NCBI GenBank assembly: GCA_041674265.1
Contig: JBAYWC010000033.1
Coordinates: 1 to 25,281 of the forward strand
DNA: 25,281 nt
Direction of reading: 5' to 3'
From: QYQL01 sp041674265
GTDB lineage: Bacteria > Verrucomicrobiota > Verrucomicrobiia > Chthoniobacterales > Terrimicrobiaceae
A model generated the notes under the pieces. That model searched no databases and was not told the DNA's origin. It worked only from the letters and a program-made list of their open reading frames with translations. Position 1 is the stretch's first letter. Each line of letters begins with the position of its first letter. Below are positions 1 to 7,529 of the stretch, piece after piece. The position numbers and the translations under genes were made by a program.

Positions 1-93
1 ATATAAAACAATACAATCAACAGTTATTTTGATTATTGTGGATATATTACTTGCTACATTTTCGTGTAGTTTCACTGATTTGCAGTCACTTAG

Positions 94-137
94 AAAAAAA
101 TCAGGGGGAAGTTAGGCTAACCCCCAACTGTTTTTTT
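94..137. terminator. Bidirectional terminator-like hairpin
   Basis: A run of seven A (94-100) is followed by GGGGG (104-108), an inner TTA/TAA pair around GGC, CCCCC (121-125) and then seven T (131-137). Read rightwards it is a G/C hairpin followed by T7. Read leftwards it is the same hairpin followed by TGA and T7. This is the usual form of a factor-independent terminator serving two converging transcripts. It would separate whatever lies left of the window from the exporter operon. The stem is short and contains an internal loop, so strength is uncertain. Confidence 0.45.
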
Positions 138-165
138 CTCCGCGATCTCTGCGGCTGGGTGGAGA

Positions 166-237
166 ATCGCTGAATTCGGATCCCCCCAACTCCTTTCGGG
201 CAGATTCGGGTTCGCCTTGGGGAAAAAATTCAGCGAT
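166..237. repeat. Nested inverted repeat in the leader of the exporter operon
   Basis: ATCGCTGAATT at 166-176 is perfectly complementary to AATTCAGCGAT at 227-237. Inside it CCCCAA (184-189) pairs with TTGGGG (217-222). GAGAA just outside the left arm also has a TTCTC partner further right, near 255. The 72-nt fold ends about 65 nt before the first exporter gene, so it would sit in the 5' leader if transcription starts upstream. It matches no riboswitch I know. It could be a regulatory leader, an extragenic palindrome or a mobile relic. The first 93 bases of the window are AT-rich and hold nothing I can name. Confidence 0.5.
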
Positions 238-301
238 ACCTTGCCCCGTGGCATTCTCGCCTCCAAGGCGCGCAGGCCCGGAAAAAACCGTCAAACAGCA
301 C

Positions 302-1147
302 ATGAAAAAATTCCGCCTGTTCCTTCTTCTTCTCGTTGCCGCCGCCGTCGCGGCCGCGGTCATCACCCTTCTGCGGCGCGAAGCGGCGCGCACCGCGCCC
401 TCTGCCGCGTATTCGGGTTACGCGGAGGGCGAACTGGTTTATGTCTCCGCGCCGCTCGGCGGCGAACTCCAGAAGCTTGCCGTGCAGCGGGGCGACCAGA
501 CGGAGAAGGATGCGGCGCTTTTCGAGTTGGAGCGCGAGGAGGAAAGGGCCGCGCGCGCGGAGGCCGAGGAAACATTGAGCGAAAGCAAAAGCCGGCTCGA
601 CAAGGCAAATCTGGATTATGTCCGCGCCAAGGGCCTGCGCGACAAGCGCGTGATCGCGCCGGAGGATTACGATGCCGCCCAACAGACCCTGTTTGCGGCA
701 CAGCATGCGGCGGCCGCACGGCAGCGCGGGCTGGAGCAGGCCGACTGGCGTTTCGCGCAGAAGCAACAGGCCGCTCCGGCGTCCGGATTGGTCTACGACA
801 CCTACTACCGGCCCGGCGAATGGGTTCCGCCCGGAACGCCGGTTCTTTCCCTGTTGCCTCCAGAATACATGAAAGTGCGTTTCTTTGTTCCTGAAAGCGA
901 CTTGGGGAAGCTTCAGGTCGGGGGTCCCCTTGAAATCCGGATGGATGGCCTGGAAACCCCATTGCCCGGTCGCGTCAGCTTCGTCTCCCCGCGCGCCGAA
1001 TACACGCTGCCCATCATCTACAGCCGCGAGAATCGCGGGAAACTGGTCTTCCTGGTCGAGGGGGCGCTGGCGCCCGGGGATGCGCGCAAGCTGCATGCCG
1101 GCGCGCCGGTGGAAGTCGGGCTGGCGGACAACCCGAAAAACCCGTGA
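302..1147 (+). CDS. HlyD-family membrane fusion protein of an ABC exporter
   Basis: This 281-residue protein is a periplasmic adaptor that would link an inner-membrane ABC exporter to an outer-membrane channel. Residues 1-25 are a single membrane anchor (MKKFRLFLLLL followed by an Ala/Val-rich stretch). A biotinyl-lipoyl-like half motif follows at about residues 45-80 (VSAPLGGELQKLAVQRGDQ). Residues 85-160 form an Ala/Glu/Arg-rich alpha-helical hairpin. The C-terminal half is beta-rich, with the second lipoyl half (SGLVYDTYYRPGEWVPPGTPV) and a barrel domain. The ATG at 302 is preferred over the GTG at 248 because the anchor begins there; no clear ribosome binding site precedes it. The stop overlaps the next start (GTGA), so the three genes are an operon. 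Size and order match YbhG/YhiI-type adaptors. The substrate is unknown. Confidence 0.88.
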   Translation: MKKFRLFLLLLVAAAVAAAVITLLRREAARTAPSAAYSGYAEGELVYVSAPLGGELQKLAVQRGDQTEKDAALFELEREEERAARAEAEETLSESKSRLDKANLDYVRAKGLRDKRVIAPEDYDAAQQTLFAAQHAAAARQRGLEQADWRFAQKQQAAPASGLVYDTYYRPGEWVPPGTPVLSLLPPEYMKVRFFVPESDLGKLQVGGPLEIRMDGLETPLPGRVSFVSPRAEYTLPIIYSRENRGKLVFLVEGALAPGDARKLHAGAPVEVGLADNPKNP

Positions 1148-2064
1148 GCGAGCTGGCGATCGACGTCAGGGGAATCACCAAGAGCTTCGGCGGCCATGTG
1201 GTGGTCAACGGTCTCGACATGCAGGTGCGGCGCGGGGAAATTTACGGATTTCTCGGGCCCAATGGCAGTGGCAAGACGACGTTTCTGCGAATCTTGTGCG
1301 GTTTGTTGAAACCCGATTCCGGCAGCGGAACCTGCTTGGGATTCGATGTGCTCACGGAGAACGATGCCATCAAACGTCGTGTCGGTTACATGACCCAACG
1401 ATTCAGTCTCTACGAGGACCTCTCGATTGCCGAAAACCTGCGTTTCGTCGCCGACATCTACGAAATGCGCCATGCGAAGGACGCGGTGAAGCGCATGCTC
1501 GTGAGCCTCGGCCTGGAGGGTCGTGGCGGCCAACTCGCCGGACAGCTCTCGGGGGGATGGAAACAGCGCCTTGCCCTGGCGGCCTGCCTCATCCATGAGC
1601 CGCAACTCCTGCTTCTCGACGAGCCCACCGCGGGGGTCGATCCCAAGGCTCGCCGCGATTTTTGGGATGAAATCCACCGCCTGGCCGCGGAGGGCTTGAC
1701 CGTTCTCGTCACCACCCATTACATGGACGAAGCCGAGCGCTGCCACCGTCTGGCCTATATCGCGTACGGCCATCTGCTGGCGAAGGGCGCGCTGCATGAC
1801 GTCCTCGCCTCCGCCAAATTGACAAGCTGGGAAGTTTCCGGACCGAACCTTGGCCGCCTCTCGCAGGAATTGAGCGGTCTCCCGGGCATCGAGCAGGTCG
1901 CCGCATTCGGCAGCAAGATCCATGTCAGCGCGCGCGACGGGAATGCGCTGGAACAGGCCATCGCGCCTTTCCGCAAGGAGCCCCATTCCTGGCGGAAAAT
2001 CGAACCCGGGCTCGAGGACGCCTTCATCGGGCTCATGCAAACCTCACGCGACAATTTCGAATGA
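1144..2064 (+). CDS. ABC transporter ATP-binding protein (drug/solute efflux)
   Basis: This 306-residue protein is the cytoplasmic ATPase of the exporter. It has Walker A GPNGSGKTT at residues 38-46, a Q-loop region MTQRFSLYED near 84-92, signature LSGGWKQR at 135-142, Walker B with LLLLDEP at about 155-161, and the switch histidine in TTHYMDEAE near 192. One nucleotide-binding domain is present, so it must act as a dimer. The last 90 residues form the extra C-terminal region seen in YbhF/DrrA-like ATPases. The GTG start is fixed by its overlap with the upstream stop, and its own stop overlaps the permease start (ATGA). All key residues are intact. Confidence 0.93.
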   Translation: MSELAIDVRGITKSFGGHVVVNGLDMQVRRGEIYGFLGPNGSGKTTFLRILCGLLKPDSGSGTCLGFDVLTENDAIKRRVGYMTQRFSLYEDLSIAENLRFVADIYEMRHAKDAVKRMLVSLGLEGRGGQLAGQLSGGWKQRLALAACLIHEPQLLLLDEPTAGVDPKARRDFWDEIHRLAAEGLTVLVTTHYMDEAERCHRLAYIAYGHLLAKGALHDVLASAKLTSWEVSGPNLGRLSQELSGLPGIEQVAAFGSKIHVSARDGNALEQAIAPFRKEPHSWRKIEPGLEDAFIGLMQTSRDNFE

Positions 2065-3200
2065 TTCCGCTCACGTTCAACTTGTCCCGTTTCGCCGCCA
2101 TTGTCCGAAAGGAATTCATCCAGATGCGGCGGGACCGGGTGACGTTCGCCATGATGTTCGGCATCCCCATCATCCAGCTCATTCTCTTCGGCTTCGCGAT
2201 CAATACGGATCCCAAGAACCTGCCCGTCGCCATCCTGTCGTCGGACAACAGTCCGTTCGCGCGAGCATTTCTGCATGCCATGGAGAGCAGCCAGTACTTT
2301 TTCATCGCCCGCAACGTGGAAACGGAGGAGGCCGCCCGGCGGCTGCTGGCCCGCGGCGAGGTGCAGTTCGTCATCAACATCCCGTCGGATTTTTCGCGTC
2401 GTCTTGTGCGCGGGGAACATCCGCCCTTGCTGGTCGAAGCGGACGCCACCGATCCCTCGGCGGTCAGTTCTGCCGTGCAAGTCGTCAACGAAATCGCACG
2501 CACCGCCTTTGACCGCGACCTCGCCGGCCCCCTGCAGAAGCTCGTGGCGACGCCCGGCCCGGTCGATCTGCGGATTCATCTGGCCTACAATCCGGACCGG
2601 ATGACTCAATACAATATCGTGCCGGGCCTGATGGGCGTGGTTCTCACGATGACGATGGTTGTCATCACCGCGCTGGCGGTCACCCGCGAACGCGAGCGCG
2701 GAACCATGGAGAGCCTGCTCGCGACACCCGCGCTGCCGCTCGAGGTGATGGTCGGGAAGATCGTCCCCTATATTTTTGCCGGCTACGTCCAGATGACGGT
2801 GATTTTGCTGGCGGCGCGGATTCTCTTCCATGTGCCAATGGTGGGCAGTTTTCTCCTGCTTTACCTCTCGGCTTTTTGCTTCATTGTCGCCACGCTGGCC
2901 GTCGGTATCACGATCTCGACACTGGCCGGCAACCAGCTCCAAGCCGTGCAGATGTCGTTCTTTTTCTTTCTGCCGTCGCTGCTGTTGTCCGGTTTCATGT
3001 TTCCGTTCCGCGGCATGCCGGATTGGGCGCAGGCCATCGGACAGGCGTTGCCGTTGACGCATTTCCTGCGGGTGTTGCGCGGGATTTTGCTCAAGGGAAA
3101 TGCCCTTTCCGATGTCTGGCCGGATCTCTGGCCGATCCTGGCTTTTGGTTTTGCCGTGATGCTCGTTGGCGCGCTGCGTTATCGCAGGACGCTGGACTAG
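2061..3200 (+). CDS. ABC-2 type permease
   Basis: This 379-residue inner-membrane protein is the transmembrane partner of the preceding ATPase. Its N-terminal cytoplasmic region contains the typical VRKEFIQMRRDRVTF element before the first membrane segment (about residues 27-47). A roughly 150-residue extracytoplasmic domain follows. Five or six hydrophobic segments fill residues 195-375, including the conserved stretch TRERERGTMESLLATP found in YbhS/YbhR and YhhJ. Many relatives are encoded with two permeases; only one is present here, so a homodimer is likely. The ATG overlaps the upstream stop by 4 nt. No outer-membrane channel gene is seen, so a TolC-like partner must lie elsewhere. Confidence 0.92.
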   Translation: MIPLTFNLSRFAAIVRKEFIQMRRDRVTFAMMFGIPIIQLILFGFAINTDPKNLPVAILSSDNSPFARAFLHAMESSQYFFIARNVETEEAARRLLARGEVQFVINIPSDFSRRLVRGEHPPLLVEADATDPSAVSSAVQVVNEIARTAFDRDLAGPLQKLVATPGPVDLRIHLAYNPDRMTQYNIVPGLMGVVLTMTMVVITALAVTRERERGTMESLLATPALPLEVMVGKIVPYIFAGYVQMTVILLAARILFHVPMVGSFLLLYLSAFCFIVATLAVGITISTLAGNQLQAVQMSFFFFLPSLLLSGFMFPFRGMPDWAQAIGQALPLTHFLRVLRGILLKGNALSDVWPDLWPILAFGFAVMLVGALRYRRTLD

Positions 3201-3284
3201 CCGCCGGTGTTCTTGCGCCCTCACATGGGTCGATTCGGCAAAAACTGCGAGGCAAATGGAGGAACCTCCCCTAGTCTTCGCGGC

Positions 3285-4172
3285 GTGTCCTTCACGTCCA
3301 AGCGCTCTCCGGCAACCGGCCTCCTGTATGCCCTGCTCGCCTACGCGAGCTGGGGGCTGTTTCCGCTGTATTGGAAATATTTCGGCGGGGTTTCGCCTTT
3401 GGAAATCGTCAGCCACCGGGTGCTCTGGTCGGTTCTTCTCCTGGCCTTGCTGGTGGCGGCAGGCCGACAGATGCGGGAAGTCATGGCCGTTCTTCAAGAC
3501 TGGCACCATCTGTTGGTCTTGCTGCTCACGGCAAGCCTTCTGAGCGCGAATTGGGGGATATTCATCTACGGGGTCCTTTCCGGGCGCGTCGTGCAAACCA
3601 GCCTCGGATACTTTCTCAATCCGCTCATCAGCATCCTGCTCGCGCTCGTTTTCCTGAAAGAACGCCTGAACCGCTGGCAGACAGCGGCGCTCGTGCTTGC
3701 AGCCTGCGGCGTTGCGCACTTCGGCTGGCATCTGGGGCACTTTCCATGGATCGCCATCGGCCTCGCTTCCACATTCGGGCTTTATGGCCTGCTGAGAAAA
3801 GTTGTTCGTGTGAGTCCGCTTGTCGGCCTGCTCGTGGAGACCGCGCTGATGACACCGGCTGCCCTCGGAATGATCGCCGTCTTGTCCCGCAGCGGCCAGG
3901 CGGCATTCGGGGCCTCCACTTCCCAGATCTGGCTTTTTGCCAGCATGGGTGTGATAACGACGCTTCCGCTTCTCTGGTTCAACAAGGCCGCAAAATTGCT
4001 GCGACTCTCGACGATGGGATTTCTTCAATACCTGGTCCCCACGTTGCAGTTGCTTGTCGGAGTCATCGTATTTCACGAGCCATTCACCAGAGGAGAAGGT
4101 GTGTCGTTCGCCCTGATCTGGGCGGCCATCGTCATTTATCTCAGCTCGCATCTGAGGCAGCGCACAAGATAG
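3285..4172 (+). CDS. rarD: EamA-family transporter, RarD type
   Basis: This 295-residue protein is an inner-membrane drug/metabolite-superfamily transporter with about ten hydrophobic segments. The opening SPATGLLYALLAYASWGLFPLYWKY is highly typical of RarD, as are SHRVLWS (about residues 42-48), NWGIFIYGV and the LGYFLNPL segment. RarD proteins are usually about 295-300 residues, which supports the GTG at 3285 over more upstream starts (3207, 3225). The purine-rich GGAGGAAC at 3258-3265 is about 20 nt away, too far to decide the start. The real substrate of RarD proteins is not firmly known; chloramphenicol sensitivity gave the name. It lies 84 nt after the exporter operon and may be co-transcribed with it. 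Confidence 0.85.
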   Translation: MSFTSKRSPATGLLYALLAYASWGLFPLYWKYFGGVSPLEIVSHRVLWSVLLLALLVAAGRQMREVMAVLQDWHHLLVLLLTASLLSANWGIFIYGVLSGRVVQTSLGYFLNPLISILLALVFLKERLNRWQTAALVLAACGVAHFGWHLGHFPWIAIGLASTFGLYGLLRKVVRVSPLVGLLVETALMTPAALGMIAVLSRSGQAAFGASTSQIWLFASMGVITTLPLLWFNKAAKLLRLSTMGFLQYLVPTLQLLVGVIVFHEPFTRGEGVSFALIWAAIVIYLSSHLRQRTR

Positions 4173-4176
4173 GCGG

Positions 4177-4374
4177 TTAATCGCACGGCTGCGCTGCCGC
4201 GGTGCAAGCGAGGATCGCCGGGAACGAGCGCGCGAAGCGCATGGCGGCGTGGAACGTCATTTTCTCGTTGGTGTCATAACGTGCCAAGAAGTCATTTTTC
4301 ATAAGATACCGGACGACTGGAAGCGGGACAAAGTCGACAGCTTCTGGAAAGGCACCCCATGCCGGACATGCCAA
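4177..4374 (-). CDS. Short hypothetical ORF or gene remnant
   Basis: I do not recognise this 65-residue reading frame. The codons for its last 25 or so residues, from KMTFHAAMRFARSF to the stop, mostly end in G or C, as in neighbouring real genes. That suggests the 3' end of a real or former gene. The first half lacks that bias and may not be coding. It lies between the convergent ends of rarD and the AraC gene and has no convincing ribosome binding site. It may be a relic of a larger minus-strand gene. The rest of 4173-4423 shows nothing else I can identify. Confidence 0.25.
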   Translation of the reverse strand: MACPAWGAFPEAVDFVPLPVVRYLMKNDFLARYDTNEKMTFHAAMRFARSFPAILACTAAAQPCD

Positions 4375-4423
4375 GTCTCACCGGATCGCGGTGCTTTGAG
4401 GCCGTGATTTCGGTTGGTTCGCT

Positions 4424-5210
4424 CTAGCCATACGGGATGAACTTCCTGCGGTAATTGGCCGCGGTCAGGCCGCAGTGCTTTTTGAATGCCCGGCAAAAAT
4501 TTTCCGTGTTTGCATAGCCGGCCTCCCGGGCGATGGATTTTATGGGGTCGCTGGTGGTCACGAGCTTGTGGCGGGCGGATCGCATCCGCTGGAGAATCAG
4601 ATGCTGGTGGGGAGTCATGCCGGCATGTTCGCGGAATTGAGCGTGCAAATGTGACGCGCTGAGACCGAAGTGCGCGGCCAGATCCTCCACGCCGAGCGGT
4701 TCGGCGTAAAGGCGGTCCATGTGACTCATCACGCTGGCCACGAGCGGAGGCATGGCCTGGTGTTTTGCAGGTCGCCGGGATTCTTCCAGCCGGAAACGGA
4801 ACTGGCTCCAGATCAGGTCACCCCAGCACGGCGCGATCAAGATCGGTGTGGTGAAAGGCGAAGAGGATCTCCTCCGAAAACCGCAGCGCCTCGCTCACGA
4901 CGGTCCATTGAAAAACGCGGGGCCAGGCAAATCGCCGCGGCAGCCTGTCCAGCCGATATTTCGCGGTCATGCAGGCGTAGTATCCATCCGGGGGTGTCCG
5001 GCTAACCGTCGATTGGCCGGGAGTGTGGGCAAACACCGCCCCCGAGCCATGAAGCCCGTCTCCTGTCGGCGAATAAACCGCCCCCTCGGTGATCAGCTCG
5101 AACAGCAGGTACCCCCGGGGAATAACCGCAGGGCTCTCTGCTCCGCCGGGGCCGCTGGTGTAGTGTCCAACGCTTACCAGGGCGGTTTTCACTCTCGCAC
5201 CATTAATCAT
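4424..5210 (-). pseudogene. AraC-family transcriptional regulator, frameshifted
   Basis: Two overlapping minus-strand frames together make one regulator of about 260 residues. The first (5210 to 4818) encodes an N-terminal ligand-sensing domain ending FHHTDLDRAVLG. The second encodes LGDLIWSQFRFRLEESRR followed by an intact pair of AraC helix-turn-helix motifs (about VEDLAAHFGLSASHLHAQF, then IKSIAREAGYANTENFCRAF). Removing one base from the CCCC at 4822-4825 (GGGG on the coding strand) joins them as VLGDLIW. It is therefore a one-base insertion, a sequencing error or true decay. The ATG at 5210 is preferred to the TTG at 5222. The gene is divergent from the sugar isomerase/oxidoreductase frame, which is its probable target. 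Confidence 0.85.
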
Positions 5211-5306
5211 AGGTTTTGTCAATTTTCGTCCAGACTTAATTTGATACCATAGGCTCTCTCTTCAAGACATCCCTGTTTTCATCAACTCTCCACAAAAGAC
5301 TCCATC
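5211..5306. promoter_or_regulatory. Divergent promoter region between AraC gene and isomerase/oxidoreductase
   Basis: This 96-nt gap is clearly more AT-rich than its flanks and must hold the start signals of both divergent genes. TTGTCA at 5216-5221 could serve as a -35 for rightward transcription, but the best -10-like sequence (TTGATA at 5241-5246) is weak and spaced at 19 nt. No clear operator half-sites were found, although an AraC regulator would be expected to bind here. Neither start codon has a good ribosome binding site. Confidence 0.35.
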
Positions 5307-7052
5307 ATGCTTCCCGAAATAACCGTTCAGCTTTACAGCGTCCGCGAGCAGGCTGCCGCCGACTACGAAGGTACCATCCGCGCCATTGCCGCCATGGGAT
5401 TTGGTTGCGTGGAACCGGCCGGATATCCGGGGTCTTCCCCGGCGAAGGCCGCCAAGCTTTTCCAGGAGTTCGGCCTCAAGGCTCCCACCTGTCACGGCCC
5501 TCTGCCGGTTGGCGACAAAAAGAACGCGGTGATCGAGGAGGCCCTTCTTCTCGGGCACGAATCCATTATCACCGGCTGCCCGCCTGATTTCAAAGCGAAC
5601 TTCTCATCGTCCGATGCGATCAAGGCCACCGCGGAGCTCTATTGCGAGGCGGCCGCAAACGCCGCCGCGCACGGCCTGCAGGTCGGGTATCACAACCACG
5701 ACTGGGATCTGGTCGATGTCGGCGGCACGCCGGGCTACCGGATCTTTCTGGAGAACACGCCGGAAACCGTCCTGTGGGAAGCGGACGTCTTTTGGGTCGC
5801 AAAAGCCGGGCTCGATCCCGTCGCCTTTCTGAAAGAGATCGGCCCGCGCGGCAAGGCGCTCCATTTCAAGGACGGGGTCATCAACACCTCCGATACCTCA
5901 CCAGCGCCGGCATCGCCCGCGGCAACGAATAAGGATCCTGCCATGACGAACAAATCCAAAGTCCGCGTCGGAATTATCGGCTGCGGCAACATTTCCCAAG
6001 CCTACTTCAACGGCGCCAATCTCTTCGAGGTTCTCGAAGTTGTCGCTTGCGCCGATATCAACCCCGAAGCCGCCAGGGCCAAGGCCGCGGAAAACGCCTG
6101 CGTGGCCCAGACAGTGGACGGGTTGCTGGCCAATCCCGAGGTGGATCTGGTCATCAACCTCACCATCCCGGCGGTTCACGCCGAGGTCAGCTTTGCGGCG
6201 CTTGATGCCGGCAAGCATGTGCATTGCGAAAAACCGCTCGCAGTCCATCTTGATGACGCCAAGAAAGTCCTCGATCTCGCCGGAAAAAAAGGGCTGCTCG
6301 TGGGCTGCGCTCCGGACACCTTTCTTGGAGCCGGACTCCAGACCGCCCGGAAAATGGTGGACGACGGATGGATCGGAAAGGTTTTCAGCGGCACGGCGTT
6401 CATGATGTCCCACGGCCCAGAATCCTGGCACCCGAACCCCGCATTTTTCTACGAAGTCGGCGGTGGCCCCATGTTCGACATGGGGCCGTATTACATCACG
6501 GCATTGGTCCATTTGCTGGGACCTGTGAAAGAAATCAGCGGTGTGACCACCCGCGCCTTCGAGGAGCGGATCGCCACCTGCAAAGAGCAGTTCGGAAAGC
6601 GGCTGCCCGTTTCTGTCCCGACCCATTCCTCGGGCACCCTCGTCTTTCACTCGGGAGCCGTGGTGACAGTAACCATCTCGTTCGATGTTCACTGCCACGG
6701 ACACAGCCCGATCGAACTGTATGGCAGCGAGGGCTCCCTGAAGGTGCCGGATCCGAACACCTTTGGCGGGCCGTTGGAGGTTTGGACTCCAACCTCCGGC
6801 GAATGGAGCAACCAGGCTCTGAGCCACCCTTACAGCGAGAACAGTCGCAGTATCGGAGCCGCCGATATGGCCTATGCGATTCTTGACAGCGGGAAACGTC
6901 GCCACCGCAGCAGCGGGGAACTCGCTTACCACACGTTGGAAGTGATGCATGCCTTCGAAAAATCCTCCAACCTCAAGAAGTGCGTCCCCATCGAATCCAA
7001 ACCACCGCAGCCCGAACCGCTGCCGCTGGGGCTGATCAAAGGCCGGCTTTAG
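5307..7052 (+). CDS. Joined ORF: sugar phosphate isomerase/epimerase-like TIM barrel plus Gfo/Idh/MocA oxidoreductase
   Basis: The 581-residue frame has two parts. Residues 1-195 are a xylose-isomerase-like TIM barrel with metal-site style motifs: CHGPLPV near 70, GYHNHDWDL near 127-135, WEADVFWVAKAGLDP near 152-166 and LHFKDG near 187-192. Residues 213-581 are a complete Gfo/Idh/MocA dehydrogenase: MTNKSKVRVGIIGCGNIS (NAD-binding), EKP at 308-310 (catalytic Lys), and GGGPMFDMGPYYI. Such proteins usually occur as separate neighbours that oxidise and isomerise sugars or inositols. Here the barrel lacks its last strand-helix unit (the expected acidic VExD motif is absent), and a linker replaces it. 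The ancestral barrel end is still readable in another frame at 5891-5932. The second half can also start at ATG 5943 with its own ribosome binding site, so a separate 369-residue enzyme is likely made. The barrel is probably inactive. Confidence 0.8.
   Translation: MLPEITVQLYSVREQAAADYEGTIRAIAAMGFGCVEPAGYPGSSPAKAAKLFQEFGLKAPTCHGPLPVGDKKNAVIEEALLLGHESIITGCPPDFKANFSSSDAIKATAELYCEAAANAAAHGLQVGYHNHDWDLVDVGGTPGYRIFLENTPETVLWEADVFWVAKAGLDPVAFLKEIGPRGKALHFKDGVINTSDTSPAPASPAATNKDPAMTNKSKVRVGIIGCGNISQAYFNGANLFEVLEVVACADINPEAARAKAAENACVAQTVDGLLANPEVDLVINLTIPAVHAEVSFAALDAGKHVHCEKPLAVHLDDAKKVLDLAGKKGLLVGCAPDTFLGAGLQTARKMVDDGWIGKVFSGTAFMMSHGPESWHPNPAFFYEVGGGPMFDMGPYYITALVHLLGPVKEISGVTTRAFEERIATCKEQFGKRLPVSVPTHSSGTLVFHSGAVVTVTISFDVHCHGHSPIELYGSEGSLKVPDPNTFGGPLEVWTPTSGEWSNQALSHPYSENSRSIGAADMAYAILDSGKRRHRSSGELAYHTLEVMHAFEKSSNLKKCVPIESKPPQPEPLPLGLIKGRL
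5891..5932 (+). pseudogene. Out-of-frame relic of the TIM-barrel C-terminus
   Basis: Reading from CGA at 5891 in the frame offset from the main ORF gives RYLTSAGIARGNE and then TAA at 5930-5932. A Tyr-Leu helix ending in a G(L/I)ARGN-type tail is the usual end of sugar phosphate isomerase/epimerase proteins of this kind. It lies directly after LHFKDGVINT of the main frame, so the intervening segment, roughly 40-60 residues by family length, is missing and the frame has shifted. This shows the original gene ended 10 nt before the oxidoreductase start. Confidence 0.6.
5931..5945 (+). promoter_or_regulatory. Ribosome binding site for the oxidoreductase alone
   Basis: AAGGA (5931-5935) stands 7 nt before ATG 5943, overlapping the relic stop TAA. 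This is a well-placed Shine-Dalgarno sequence. It supports the oxidoreductase having been, and perhaps still being, translated as its own protein beginning MTNKSKVRVG. Confidence 0.55.
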
Positions 7053-7355
7053 CCCGGATAAATCACAGAGGGGCAGCCCATCTTGCTAACCATTTGCCTC
7101 GCTCGCTCCCGATCGTCTCGCTCTTGCGTGCTGCACTGCGTGCAGGCTCCCCCGCCTGTTCCCACAGGCCGGTGGTGGCCGCCAGAGCCATCGGCTTCCC
7201 TCACCAGATCACAGTGGGATATGCGTTGCCTCCCGGCTACCCCAAAGTCTTTCCCTCTATTCAGGTATGCGCGCACGCGCGGGCGTTGGTCAGCCGCCGG
7301 CTCTGGCGGCCAAAGCGTTACGCAATCTGAACCACCTCTCCGTGATTTATCCGGG
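7053..7355. repeat. Structured element with 21-bp terminal inverted repeats (MITE-like)
   Basis: The left end (7053-7073) and right end (7335-7355) are inverted copies matching at 19 of 21 positions, starting with a perfect CCCGGATAAATCAC. Inside, GGCCGCCAGAGCC (7177-7189) pairs perfectly with GGCTCTGGCGGCC (7299-7311). CGGCT (7192-7196) pairs with AGCCG (7292-7296). Two local hairpins lie at 7131-7145 (CTGCA/TGCAG) and 7154-7169 (GCCTGT/ACAGGC). It begins directly at the stop codon of the oxidoreductase. TAG occurs next to both ends, which could be a 3-bp target duplication, but one copy is offset by a base. No protein is encoded that I trust. It could be a non-autonomous transposon, a repetitive extragenic element or a structured RNA. 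Confidence 0.6.
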
Positions 7356-7487
7356 GTAGGATCCGTCAAGAAATAAAGGTAAGCAACCTCGCTTGTTCTT
7401 TTGGCCTCTGGCGGCGTTGGTCGTCCGTTACAGACCACTGCGGGAATGCGCCATTGTCGTGCCTTGTCGGCGGCTGCTGCAAAATGC

Positions 7488-7507
7488 GCCGCCTGACGGC
7501 AGTTTTT
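7488..7507 (+). terminator. Weak rightward terminator-like hairpin
   Basis: GCCG (7488-7491) and CGGC (7497-7500) form a 4-bp stem with a 5-nt loop, followed closely by TTTTT (7503-7507). It lies beyond the oxidoreductase and before the 3' end of engB. A second small hairpin, ACAGG/CCTGT at 7516-7530, overlaps the engB stop region. Both are too short to trust. The rest of 7356-7487 shows GC-rich sequence that partly repeats a CTCTGGCGGC motif seen in the preceding element. Confidence 0.2.
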
Positions 7508-7529
7508 CTGGAGAAACAGGTTTTGCCTG

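Noticed and set aside
1755..4151. A 798-codon open frame on the minus strand
   Set aside because: It is antisense to the ATPase, permease and RarD genes, all of which have clear motifs. Its composition (His/Arg/Gln/Asp-rich, no domains) is that of a shadow frame in GC-rich DNA.
7049..7438. A 129-codon minus-strand ORF in the inverted-repeat element
   Set aside because: It crosses the structured repeats, has no coding bias or motifs, and begins without a ribosome binding site.
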